Positions 54,282-63,307 of a stretch of 64,000 nucleotides of DNA are shown one piece after another. A model generated the notes under the pieces. The model saw only the letters and a program-made list of their open reading frames with translations. It did not search any database and was not told where the DNA came from. Positions within the stretch are counted from its first letter, which is position 1. Every line of letters begins with the position of its first letter. The stretch is from NCBI RefSeq assembly GCF_013394165.1, contig NZ_CP041330.1:1356501-1420500 (forward strand). The letters run 5' to 3'. This DNA is from Pseudoalteromonas sp. Scap06 (GTDB lineage: Bacteria > Pseudomonadota > Gammaproteobacteria > Enterobacterales > Alteromonadaceae). Made by a program: the position numbers and the translations under genes.

Positions 54282-54995
54282 ATGACACAGCACTTTTTAA
54301 ACGACACTGCAGTTACAACCGCTTCCGATAAAGTGTTTGTAGATATGCGCCGCGAAATTGTAGAAGGCAGCATTGCACAAGGCAGTAAAATATCAGAGCC
54401 AGAGCTTGCAAAGCGTTATGGTGTAAGCCGTGCAACCCTCAGAGAGGCATTAAACCGTTTAGAAAGTTGTTACTTAGTCGAGCGCAAAGCCAATATAGGT
54501 TGTCGTGTTGTGGCATTAACCGCAGAGCGTTTAATTGAGGTGTATCAAGTGCGCAGTGCCCTTGAAGGACTTGCATGTAGGTTAGCTGCCGACAATATGG
54601 AACCAGATGAAGTTCAAGGTTTGAAACAATTACTGAATCAGCATTTGCATACTCAGCGTGTTAAAGAGGGTGAGTCGTACTATCAAGAAGCAGGCGACTT
54701 AGACTTTCATTATCGCATAATCAAAGGCAGTAAAAACGCTCACTTAATTCATTTGTTATGCCACGACCTATACCAGTTAATAAGAATGTACCGTGTGCAA
54801 ATGGGCATGGTTGGGCCACGCGTATCGAAAGCGTTTGACGAACATTTAGCGATTATGAACGCCATAGAAAATCATGATGGGGAGCTGGCCGAAATGCTAA
54901 TGAAGCGCCATATCAGTGCTTCCCAAGCAAATATACAAACAAAATTTGATGGATATCAATCAGTACAAGCTACTCAAAATGAAATGGCTAACTAG
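54282..54995 (+). CDS. prpR: GntR/FadR-family regulator of the 2-methylcitrate operon
   Basis: The 237-residue protein has an N-terminal winged helix (ISEPELAKRYGVSRATLREA, then LNRLESCYLVERK, residues 40-75). An FCD ligand-binding domain follows, with DLDFHYRIIKGSKNAHLIHL and the metal-binding histidines (DEHLAIMNAIENHDGELAEM). It differs from the sigma-54-dependent PrpR of E. coli; in marine gammaproteobacteria a GntR protein commonly heads prpBC-acnD-prpF. It probably binds the TGTCGACA sites and responds to a methylcitrate-cycle intermediate. The symbol is by context; prpQ is sometimes used for this type. Confidence 0.88.
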   Translation: MTQHFLNDTAVTTASDKVFVDMRREIVEGSIAQGSKISEPELAKRYGVSRATLREALNRLESCYLVERKANIGCRVVALTAERLIEVYQVRSALEGLACRLAADNMEPDEVQGLKQLLNQHLHTQRVKEGESYYQEAGDLDFHYRIIKGSKNAHLIHLLCHDLYQLIRMYRVQMGMVGPRVSKAFDEHLAIMNAIENHDGELAEMLMKRHISASQANIQTKFDGYQSVQATQNEMAN

Positions 54996-55114
54996 ATTCT
55001 GTTGATCTTTGCGGATTAAATTTTGAAAGGTCAATAGACCCTAATACAGATGTAACATTATTAAAAAATACTAAGCTGCCAAAGAGCAGCCCCGTTCAAA
55101 GTTAGGAGAAGGTA

Positions 55115-55993
55115 ATGTCAGCAGGATTAAAATTTAAACAGGCAATTGCAAATAACCACCCGTTACAAGTTGTGGGTACTATTAACGCGTATACCGCAAT
55201 GATGGCTGAAAAAATGGGCCATCAGGCTATTTACTTATCGGGTGCAGGTGTGGCTAATGCCTCATTTGGTATGCCAGATTTAGGCATGACTAGCCTTGAT
55301 AATGTGCTTGAAGATATTCGCCGTATTACCGGTGCTAGCGATTTACCATTATTAGTTGATGCCGATACAGGCTGGGGCGGAGCATTTAATATTGCCCGTA
55401 CCGTTAAAGAAATGACCAAAGCGGGTGCAGCAGGCTTTCATATTGAAGACCAAGTAGCACAAAAGCGTTGTGGTCACCGTCCTAATAAAGAAATAGTTAC
55501 CCAAGCTGAAATGGTTGACCGCATTAAAGCCGCAGTAGATGCCAAAACTGATAGCGATTTTTACATTATGGCGCGTACTGATGCATTTCAAAAAGAAGGC
55601 TTAAATGCAGCAATAGACCGTGCAGCTGCCTGTGTTGAGGCGGGAGCCGATGCCATTTTTGCAGAAGCCGTTCACGACCTTGCTGATTACCACGCATTTA
55701 GCAAAGCGATTAATGTGCCGATTTTAGCCAACATTACCGAGTTTGGCCAAACCCCAATTTATACCAAAGAGCAGTTGAGCGATGTGGGTGTAGAAATGGT
55801 GCTTTACCCACTAAGTGCATTTAGAGCTATGAATAAAGCGGCACTCAATGTTTACTCGGCTATTTTGAATGAAGGGTCGCAACAAAGCCAAATTGAAAAC
55901 ATGCAAACGCGTGCAGAGCTTTATGACTTTTTAGATTATCACTCGTACGAAAACACGCTAGATAACCTTTTTTCAGCAAAATCTGACAAATAA
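55115..55993 (+). CDS. prpB: 2-Methylisocitrate lyase
   Basis: The 292-residue ICL/PEPM-superfamily enzyme has [20 protein letters not shown], the metal-binding VDADTGWGG and the active-site loop [13 protein letters not shown] (Cys near residue 118), where PrpB differs from isocitrate lyase (KKCGH). It cleaves 2-methylisocitrate to pyruvate and succinate, the last step of propionate oxidation. TAGGAGAAGG is a strong ribosome-binding site. It is followed 24 bp later by prpC. Confidence 0.96.
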   Translation: MSAGLKFKQAIANNHPLQVVGTINAYTAMMAEKMGHQAIYLSGAGVANASFGMPDLGMTSLDNVLEDIRRITGASDLPLLVDADTGWGGAFNIARTVKEMTKAGAAGFHIEDQVAQKRCGHRPNKEIVTQAEMVDRIKAAVDAKTDSDFYIMARTDAFQKEGLNAAIDRAAACVEAGADAIFAEAVHDLADYHAFSKAINVPILANITEFGQTPIYTKEQLSDVGVEMVLYPLSAFRAMNKAALNVYSAILNEGSQQSQIENMQTRAELYDFLDYHSYENTLDNLFSAKSDK

Positions 55994-56017
55994 TAAAAAT
56001 CCAACAGGAGACAAATC

Positions 56018-57142
56018 ATGGTAGATAAAGCATTAGGTGGCGCAGGCTTACGTGGCCAAGTAGCAGGACAAACAGCATTATGTACAGTAGGGCAAACAGG
56101 CTCAGGTTTAACTTACTGTGGTTACGACATTAGCGAACTGGCTGAAAAAGCGCAGTTTGAAGAAGTGTCGTTTTTACTTTCTCGCGGCGAGTTACCAACC
56201 ACAACAGAGCTGGCAGAGTACAAAGCTAAACTTAAAAGCTTACGCGGTTTACCTGAAGCACTAAAAACAGTGCTTGAGAACATTCCTAAAGACGCACACC
56301 CAATGGATGTAATGCGTACCGGTTGTTCTATGCTAGGTAACCTTGAAATGGAAAATGATTTTAGCGAAGCAAACGATGCGATTGACCGCATGGTGGCAAT
56401 TTTCCCAAGTATTATTTGTTACTGGTATCGTTTTACTCATGACGGTGTTCGTATTGAAACACAAACTGATGATGACTCAGTAGGCGCACACTTTTTAACG
56501 CTATTACATGATAAAGCACCAAGCGAGTTATTTGCACAAGTGATGAATGTTTCACTAATTTTGTACGCAGAGCATGAGTTTAATGCATCTACCTTTACCG
56601 GTCGTGTGTGTGCATCAACGCTTTCTGATATTCACTCATGTGTTACTGGTGCAATTGGTACCTTACGTGGCCCACTGCATGGTGGTGCAAACGAAGCCGC
56701 AATGGATATGATTGAAAGTTTTACTAGTGCTGATCAAGCTGAAGACGCGCTAATGGGCATGCTTGAGCGTAAAGATAAAATTATGGGCTTTGGTCACGCT
56801 ATTTACCGTGAGTCGGATCCGCGTAATGTAATTATTAAAAAATGGTCTGAAAAATTAGCCGCAGAAGTGGGTGACGATGTGCTTTACCCAGTATCAGTTC
56901 GCTGTGAAGAAGTAATGTGGCGTGAGAAGAAGTTATTCTGTAATGCCGATTTCTTCCATGCATCGGCGTACCACTTTATGGGTATTCCTACTAAGTTGTT
57001 CACGCCTATCTTTGTAATGAGCCGAGTAACCGGTTGGACAGCACACGTAAAAGAGCAACGTGCAAATAACCGTATAATTCGCCCAAGTGCCGATTACACA
57101 GGGCCAGATGCGCGCAGCTACACGCCAATTGAATCAAGATAA
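56018..57142 (+). CDS. prpC: 2-Methylcitrate synthase
   Basis: The 374-residue citrate synthase-family protein has ALGGAGLRGQVAGQTALCTV at the start, GPLHGGANEAAMDM and GFGHAIYRESDPRN with the catalytic His residues. It ends RPSADYTGPDARSYTPIESR, as PrpC enzymes do. It condenses propionyl-CoA with oxaloacetate. AACAGGAGAC is its ribosome-binding site. A perfect hairpin lies 15 bp after its stop. Confidence 0.95.
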   Translation: MVDKALGGAGLRGQVAGQTALCTVGQTGSGLTYCGYDISELAEKAQFEEVSFLLSRGELPTTTELAEYKAKLKSLRGLPEALKTVLENIPKDAHPMDVMRTGCSMLGNLEMENDFSEANDAIDRMVAIFPSIICYWYRFTHDGVRIETQTDDDSVGAHFLTLLHDKAPSELFAQVMNVSLILYAEHEFNASTFTGRVCASTLSDIHSCVTGAIGTLRGPLHGGANEAAMDMIESFTSADQAEDALMGMLERKDKIMGFGHAIYRESDPRNVIIKKWSEKLAAEVGDDVLYPVSVRCEEVMWREKKLFCNADFFHASAYHFMGIPTKLFTPIFVMSRVTGWTAHVKEQRANNRIIRPSADYTGPDARSYTPIESR

Positions 57143-57157
57143 ACATATAGTCCATAC

Positions 57158-57184
57158 AAAAGGTGAGTTACCAACTCACCTTTT
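57158..57184 (+). terminator. Perfect hairpin between prpC and acnD
   Basis: AAAAGGTGAGTT pairs with AACTCACCTTTT (12 bp) around a 3-nt loop. The U-tract is only the TTTT of the stem, so termination may be partial. It could set the ratio of prpBC to acnD-prpF or stabilise the upstream mRNA. Confidence 0.65.
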
Positions 57185-57270
57185 ACGGCTTTAGCAAATT
57201 ATGCAAACAATATACCTTCAAATCTAAAGCCTGTCTTGATTAACCCCGTCACCAAATTAGCGAATTTATT

Positions 57271-59880
57271 ATGACCATTATTAATAACACTCAATACCGT
57301 AAGCCATTACCAGGCTCAAATGTAGATTACTACGATACCCAGGCCGCAGTAGATGCCATTAAACCAGGTGCTTACGCCACACTGCCTTACAGTTCGCGGG
57401 TATTTGCCGAAAACTTAGTACGCCGTTGTGAACCCGATATGCTAACCGATGCGCTTAGCCAAATTATTGAGCGCAAGCAAGACCTAGATTTCCCATGGTA
57501 TCCGGCACGCGTTGTATGTCACGATATTTTAGGGCAAACCGCTTTAGTTGATTTAGCGGGTCTGCGCGACGCTATTGCTGCAAAAGGCGGCGATCCTGCA
57601 AAAGTAAATCCGGTTGTGCCAACACAATTAATTGTCGATCACTCGTTAGCGGTAGAGCATGCAGGCTTTGACCCTGAAGCATTTGAGAAAAACCGCGCGA
57701 TTGAAGATAGACGTAACGATGATCGTTTTCATTTTATAAACTGGACAAAAACTGCGTTTAAAAATATTGATGTGATCCCGCCGGGCAATGGCATCATGCA
57801 TCAAATTAACCTTGAAAAAATGTCGCCGGTTATTCAAAATCGTGATGGTATTGCATTCCCAGACACGCTAGTAGGTACCGACAGCCATACACCGCATGTT
57901 GATGCATTAGGTGTTATTGCTGTTGGTGTGGGCGGCCTTGAAGCCGAAAGTGTAATGCTTGGGCGCGCATCGTACATTCGTTTACCCGATATTGTTGGCG
58001 TAGAGCTTACCGGTAAACGCCAACCGGGCATTACTGCAACCGATATTGTATTGGCTATTACCGAATTTTTACGCGAGCAACGTGTGGTATCGACTTACCT
58101 CGAGTTTTACGGTGAGGGTGCTGATGCACTAACCCTTGGTGATAGAGCGACTATTTCGAACATGACCCCAGAATTTGGCGCAACCGCGGCTATGTTCTAC
58201 ATTGACGATAAAACTATTGATTACTTACGTTTAACAGGTCGCGACGAAGAGCAAATTGCACTAGTAGAAAACTACGCTAAAACAGCAGGGCTATGGAGCG
58301 ACAGCTTAAAAACAGCACATTACGACCGTGTGCTTAAATTTGATTTATCGAGCGTAGGGCGCAACATTGCAGGGCCTTCAAATCCGCACCGTCGTGTATC
58401 TACTAGCGACTTAGCTAAAGAAGGTATTTCGGGCGTTGTTGAAAACGAAGAAGGCTTAATGCCAGATGGCGCGTGTATTATTGCCGCTATTACTAGTTGT
58501 ACTAATACCAGTAACCCACGTAATGTAATTGCTGCAGGTTTATTGGCGCGTAACGCCAATGCAAAAGGTTTAATGCGTAAACCTTGGGTTAAAACCTCAT
58601 TGGCACCGGGTTCTAAAGCAGTGCAATCGTACCTTGAAGATGCAAACTTATTACCAGAGCTAGAGCAACTTGGTTTTGGTATTGTTGGTTTTGCCTGTAC
58701 CACCTGTAACGGGATGAGTGGTGCACTAGATCCTAAAATTCAACAAGAAGTAATTGATCGCGATTTATACGCAACAGCGGTGCTTTCGGGTAATCGTAAC
58801 TTTGATGGTCGTATTCATCCGTATGCTAAGCAAGCATTTTTAGCGTCTCCACCGCTTGTGGTTGCTTATGCAATTGCCGGTACCATCCGTTTTGATATAG
58901 AAAAAGATATCCTCGGTAAAGATCAGCAAGGTAACGATGTAACCTTAAAAGATTTATGGCCATCTGATGAAGAAATAGATGCAGTGATCAAGCAAAGTGT
59001 TAAGCCTGAGCAGTTTAGAAAAGTATACGAGCCAATGTTTAACTTAACCGTTGATTACGGCGAAGATAACGACCCATTATACGATTGGCGCCCTGAAAGT
59101 ACGTATATTCGTCGCCCTCCTTATTGGGAAGGTGCATTAGCAGGCGAGCGCAGTATGAGTGGTATGCGTGCATTAGCGGTACTTGGCGATAACATTACCA
59201 CCGATCATTTATCACCCTCTAATGCGATTATGGCAAGCAGCGCTGCAGGTGAATACTTAACTAAAATGAACGTGCCAGAAGAAGATTTTAACTCGTACGC
59301 AACGCACCGAGGCGATCACTTAACCGCACAACGAGCCACGTTTGCAAACCCTAAACTATTGAATGAAATGGTATTGGATGAAAACGGTGAAGTGAAGCAA
59401 GGATCGTACGCGCGCATAGAGCCAGAAGGTGAAAACACGCGTATGTGGGAAGCCATCGAAACCTACATGCAACGTAAGCAACCGCTTATAATTGTTGCCG
59501 GTGCTGACTATGGCCAAGGTTCGTCGCGCGATTGGGCGGCAAAAGGTGTTAGGCTTGCTGGTGTTCAGGTTATTGCAGCTGAAGGGTTTGAGCGTATTCA
59601 CCGTACTAACCTTATTGGTATGGGTGTGCTACCACTGGAGTTTGCTGCAGGTACAACCCGCAAAACACTTAGCCTAGATGGTAGCGAAAGCTATGATGTT
59701 AAGGGCGAACCAGCACCAGGGGCAACTTTAGAATTAGTGATTACCCGTAAAAATGGTGAAGTAGTCACTGTGCCAATGAAATGCCGATTAGATACGCAAG
59801 AAGAGCTCTCTATATATGCTGCGGGTGGTGTGTTACAACGCTTTGCGCAAGACTTTTTAGAAGCCACGCAAGCATCATAA
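57271..59880 (+). CDS. acnD: Fe/S-dependent 2-methylcitrate dehydratase AcnD
   Basis: The 869-residue aconitase-family protein has the cluster ligands in ITSCTNTSNPRNV (about 407) and FACTTCNGMSGAL (about 476), HLSPSNAIMASSAAGEYL, and the swivel domain GADYGQGSSRDWAAKGVRLA. Its length and the prpF neighbour identify AcnD rather than AcnA. With PrpF it replaces the cofactor-independent PrpD, converting 2-methylcitrate to 2-methylaconitate. It starts 128 bp after prpC, beyond a hairpin. Confidence 0.95.
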   Translation: MTIINNTQYRKPLPGSNVDYYDTQAAVDAIKPGAYATLPYSSRVFAENLVRRCEPDMLTDALSQIIERKQDLDFPWYPARVVCHDILGQTALVDLAGLRDAIAAKGGDPAKVNPVVPTQLIVDHSLAVEHAGFDPEAFEKNRAIEDRRNDDRFHFINWTKTAFKNIDVIPPGNGIMHQINLEKMSPVIQNRDGIAFPDTLVGTDSHTPHVDALGVIAVGVGGLEAESVMLGRASYIRLPDIVGVELTGKRQPGITATDIVLAITEFLREQRVVSTYLEFYGEGADALTLGDRATISNMTPEFGATAAMFYIDDKTIDYLRLTGRDEEQIALVENYAKTAGLWSDSLKTAHYDRVLKFDLSSVGRNIAGPSNPHRRVSTSDLAKEGISGVVENEEGLMPDGACIIAAITSCTNTSNPRNVIAAGLLARNANAKGLMRKPWVKTSLAPGSKAVQSYLEDANLLPELEQLGFGIVGFACTTCNGMSGALDPKIQQEVIDRDLYATAVLSGNRNFDGRIHPYAKQAFLASPPLVVAYAIAGTIRFDIEKDILGKDQQGNDVTLKDLWPSDEEIDAVIKQSVKPEQFRKVYEPMFNLTVDYGEDNDPLYDWRPESTYIRRPPYWEGALAGERSMSGMRALAVLGDNITTDHLSPSNAIMASSAAGEYLTKMNVPEEDFNSYATHRGDHLTAQRATFANPKLLNEMVLDENGEVKQGSYARIEPEGENTRMWEAIETYMQRKQPLIIVAGADYGQGSSRDWAAKGVRLAGVQVIAAEGFERIHRTNLIGMGVLPLEFAAGTTRKTLSLDGSESYDVKGEPAPGATLELVITRKNGEVVTVPMKCRLDTQEELSIYAAGGVLQRFAQDFLEATQAS

Positions 59881-59892
59881 GGACGCATTTTT

Positions 59893-61065
59893 ATGTTTAA
59901 ACCACAAATTAAAGTGCCAGCGACTTACATGCGCGGCGGCACCAGTAAAGGCGTGTTTTTTAATTTAACTGACTTACCTGCACCTGCCCAAGTGGCAGGT
60001 GAGGCGCGCGATAGCTTATTATTGCGCGTTATTGGTAGCCCCGATCCTTATGGTAAACAAACTGATGGTATGGGTGGCGCAACCTCAAGCACCAGTAAAA
60101 CCGTTATTTTAAGTAAAAGTGAGCAACCCGATCACGATGTTGATTACTTATTTGGTCAAGTCGCGATTGATAAAGCGTTTGTAGATTGGAGCGGTAACTG
60201 CGGTAATTTAACCTCTGCTGTAGGCGCGTTTGCCATCAGCAATGGTTTAGTCGATAAAGGTAGAGTGCCTGATAATGGCATTGCTATTGTGCGTGTATGG
60301 CAGGCAAACATTAAAAAAAGCATTTTAGTGCATGTACCCATGACCAATGGTGAAGTACAAGAAACCGGTGACTTTGAGTTAGATGGTGTTACCTTTCCTG
60401 CTGCTGAAGTAAAGCTGGAATTTATTGACCCTGCTGATGGTGATGGTGCGTTATTCCCGACAGGTAATGTGGTTGATGATTTAGAAGTTCCAGGCGTAGG
60501 CACGTTAAAAGCAACCATGATCAATGCTGGTATTCCGACTATTTTTATAAATGCAGCGGATATTGGTTACACCGGTACAGAGTTGCAAGGTGATATTAAT
60601 AGCGATAATGCGGCGTTAACTATGTTAGAAAGCATTCGTGCCCATGGTGCAGTGAAAATGGGCTTAATTAATAATATTAATGAAGCACAAGCACGTCAAC
60701 ACACACCTAAAGTGGCATTTGTTGCTCCAGCAAAAGACTATACAGCCTCAAGTGGTAAGCACATAAATGCCAGCGACATAAGTATATTGGTTCGCGCGAT
60801 GTCGATGGGCAAGTTACATCATGCAATGATGGGTACAGCAGCCGTTGCTATTGGCACAGCAGCCGCGATAAAAGGCACCTTAGTTAATGTAGCCGCTGGT
60901 GGTGGAGCTATTAATGAAGTTAACTTTGGACATCCTTCGGGCACATTAAAAGTGGGTGCAGAGGCGATTTTGACAGATGGCCAATGGCAGGTTAGCAAAG
61001 CAAGTATGAGCCGCAGTGCCCGTGTGTTAATGGAAGGCTGGGTAAGAGCGCCATTTGATTTTTAA
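59893..61065 (+). CDS. prpF: 2-Methylaconitate cis-trans isomerase PrpF
   Basis: The 390-residue protein starts IKVPATYMRGGTSKGVFFNL and has GNCGNLTSAVGAFAI and MGKLHHAMMGTAAVAIG, the PrpF pattern with a diaminopimelate-epimerase-like fold. It isomerises the 2-methylaconitate made by AcnD into the form that aconitase can hydrate. It follows acnD by 12 bp and ends the operon. No prpE (propionyl-CoA synthetase) or prpD is present in the window. Confidence 0.96.
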   Translation: MFKPQIKVPATYMRGGTSKGVFFNLTDLPAPAQVAGEARDSLLLRVIGSPDPYGKQTDGMGGATSSTSKTVILSKSEQPDHDVDYLFGQVAIDKAFVDWSGNCGNLTSAVGAFAISNGLVDKGRVPDNGIAIVRVWQANIKKSILVHVPMTNGEVQETGDFELDGVTFPAAEVKLEFIDPADGDGALFPTGNVVDDLEVPGVGTLKATMINAGIPTIFINAADIGYTGTELQGDINSDNAALTMLESIRAHGAVKMGLINNINEAQARQHTPKVAFVAPAKDYTASSGKHINASDISILVRAMSMGKLHHAMMGTAAVAIGTAAAIKGTLVNVAAGGGAINEVNFGHPSGTLKVGAEAILTDGQWQVSKASMSRSARVLMEGWVRAPFDF

Positions 61066-61138
61066 ACATTGTTTAATAGCTGATGGCTTTGAGAGCATCA
61101 GCTTTATAGTTACCATGTAGTTTAAAATAAATCGTTAA

Positions 61139-62038
61139 TTACCCTAAGTTATAGCATTGTTGTTTTTTATGAGCGATAAAACGTTCAAAAGTATTGTTTT
61201 TACGCATAATGGCAATTTCATCGTTGATGTCAGCTAAAATAGATTGCCAATTAGATGTATCTTTACTTACTGAAAAATGCAGATTTTTGTACTCAATACT
61301 TGGTGATAATGCAACGAGTGCATTTAGCATCACTTTTTTATCTCTATTTGATAAAGGTGACTTGTAAACGCTGGCTTTAAGTACTTCTAAATCGGCAACA
61401 ATAAGCTCGACGCGACCGTTTAAAAGCAAGTGAATGAGTTGATACTCACTGTTTGCAACAATGGTTTTTACTTTGCCTTGGCTAATCAGTTCATCGAGTT
61501 CGTCACTATTTTTATATGAGCGAACTACGCCCATAACCCGATTTTTTACAGAGTTAATACTGCCATCGTAGTCAATGGTGTGATCTTTAAGTGCAACAAA
61601 CGATAAATCGCCACCTGGAATAGGTTCTGATAGCGCTAATAACTGATTGCGTGTTTTGGTTAAAATATTTTCAGATATGACGTCGTCGGCAATATAGTAC
61701 TCAGGGAATAATATATCGGCTTTGCCTAGCTCTGCTTCACGAACTGCACGCGCCCAAGGGTAAAACTCAATATGAACGCCATAACCACGCTTAACCAGCA
61801 TGCTAACTGTAAGCTGGTAAAGCCAGCCTTTATTGCATAGGTTATCGTCTATATAAGGAGGCCAGTTGAGTGTAACTAAACGAAGTACGGTATCAGCATT
61901 TAGATTATAGCCATAACCACTTTTATATTTTTTACCTGGAAGAGTAATATTTTTATCGTCAACATTGTAGGTTACAGGCGCAGGATCTGCGTAAGTAAAG
62001 AAGGATAAAAGTAAGGCAACGACTAAAAATATTCTCAT
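61139..62038 (-). CDS. Periplasmic solute-binding-like protein (SBP family 3)
   Basis: The 299-residue protein has a signal peptide (LVVALLLSFFTYADPAP) and a two-lobed SBP_bac_3-like body: LVTLNWPPYIDDNL, YGVHIEFYPWARAVREAELG and GVVRSYKNSDELDELISQGK. No transporter genes adjoin it, which is common for this paralogous group in Alteromonadales. It may be a stand-alone periplasmic sensor or scavenger. It is convergent with prpF, with a 73-bp gap. The ligand is unknown. Confidence 0.82.
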   Translation of the reverse strand: MRIFLVVALLLSFFTYADPAPVTYNVDDKNITLPGKKYKSGYGYNLNADTVLRLVTLNWPPYIDDNLCNKGWLYQLTVSMLVKRGYGVHIEFYPWARAVREAELGKADILFPEYYIADDVISENILTKTRNQLLALSEPIPGGDLSFVALKDHTIDYDGSINSVKNRVMGVVRSYKNSDELDELISQGKVKTIVANSEYQLIHLLLNGRVELIVADLEVLKASVYKSPLSNRDKKVMLNALVALSPSIEYKNLHFSVSKDTSNWQSILADINDEIAIMRKNNTFERFIAHKKQQCYNLG

Positions 62039-62383
62039 AAGGATAATGCATTTTTATATGTGCACTTAAGTTTAGTGGGTTATCTGGAATAAACAACTTA
62101 AATGTTCTCAGTATTCAAACAATATAAGTATAGCCTTAAAAAGCGATAGCTATTAATATACAAAAATAAGTAACTTAACTTAAATATGACACAATACCGA
62201 TTTTTAAAAATGATCATTCTATCGTATTAAATGGCACACTTACTGCGTAAAGTTATTTATATAGAATAACTATATGTTATAGCTTTCGTCTTGTTATTAC
62301 GTTATTTTCAGGCGCCATAATAGAACACTAATTTAATGCAATTGGTATGATAATTATAGGTGTTTTTACTAGAGGGAACTTTT
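62039..62383. other. 345-bp divergent intergenic region
   Basis: This AT-rich gap lies between the divergent solute-binding-like and coiled-coil genes. It has no gene. TATGAT at 62347-62352 may be a -10 box for the rightward gene, and GAGGGA at 62371-62376 is that gene's ribosome-binding site. AGTTATT and AATAACT near 62250-62271 form a small inverted repeat. Confidence 0.5.
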
Positions 62384-63307
62384 ATGGCTAATAAGCCAAT
62401 AAGTGAAGATAATCCGTTTGCTAATTTATCTGATGTGCAGTGTGAGCACATCCAAAATTGGTATCAAAAACATATTTCTTTAACTTTAACCAACTTGCTA
62501 AAAGGTAGTAAGTCTGGCCAAGTAATAGACAGTAAATTAGAGCAGGCGTTAAACGAAGCATTAATAAACAGTAAACAAACCATAACCTATACAGGTGATG
62601 ATAGTTCGCCTATAAAATTACAAAATGCCAGTGTATTGGCAGAGCTCAAAGATACACGTAATTTGTTTCATGGTGCGCAAGTCAAAATAAATAAATTAGA
62701 ACAAAAAATAACAACAAGTGCTGACGAAATACAATTACTAGAGGCTCAAAAAAGCGAACTTCAATTAGAAGTACGCAGTTTAAAGCAACGATTAAACCAT
62801 GTTTTATCGAGATTAGAATCACAAGGCGTCTCGTTTCAAAAAAGCCATTATGTTGGTCGTATATTGGTGCATGCTTTACGAGCAAGCTTTGAAAATTGGC
62901 AACAAACGCCCTCTGGTGAGTCTTTCAAAAATCATGACTTTTACAAGCTGTTTCCTCGGGTTTTGTACTCAAGTTTACTAAAAGAGATAGAAAAACTGCT
63001 AGGTGGGCATGATTATAATGAAATAGAACGCTCGTTGAGTGATTTTGTATTTCAACAAAAGGGTTCTCCAGTTGAGAATTGGCCGGATGAAGACCCGATA
63101 TACGAGACACGATTAATTAACCAAAAACAGTCAGAACTATTAATTAAGCTACAAAGCCAACATCAGCAGAGAAAGAACTTTACCGCCTATTTAGAAAAAC
63201 GTCTTGCTAATACTGGGTTTACTCATAAGCACAGTGATTTACTGATGACTTTAGTTGAGTTTGCGACAAATGATGAGAATAGTAAGTTTTCTAGTTACTG
63301 CCATTAA
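62384..63307 (+). CDS. Unknown coiled-coil protein
   Basis: The 307-residue soluble protein begins ANKPISEDNPFANLSDVQCE. It has a heptad-rich coiled coil at about residues 85-145 (KINKLEQKITTSADEIQLLE and KSELQLEVRSLKQRLNHVLS) and a helical C-terminal part. No signal peptide, membrane segment or known motif is seen. The ATG at 62384 follows GAGGGA; an in-frame start 24 bp upstream is less likely. Its TAA interlocks with the TAA of the leftward gene (TTAA). Confidence 0.7.
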   Translation: MANKPISEDNPFANLSDVQCEHIQNWYQKHISLTLTNLLKGSKSGQVIDSKLEQALNEALINSKQTITYTGDDSSPIKLQNASVLAELKDTRNLFHGAQVKINKLEQKITTSADEIQLLEAQKSELQLEVRSLKQRLNHVLSRLESQGVSFQKSHYVGRILVHALRASFENWQQTPSGESFKNHDFYKLFPRVLYSSLLKEIEKLLGGHDYNEIERSLSDFVFQQKGSPVENWPDEDPIYETRLINQKQSELLIKLQSQHQQRKNFTAYLEKRLANTGFTHKHSDLLMTLVEFATNDENSKFSSYCH

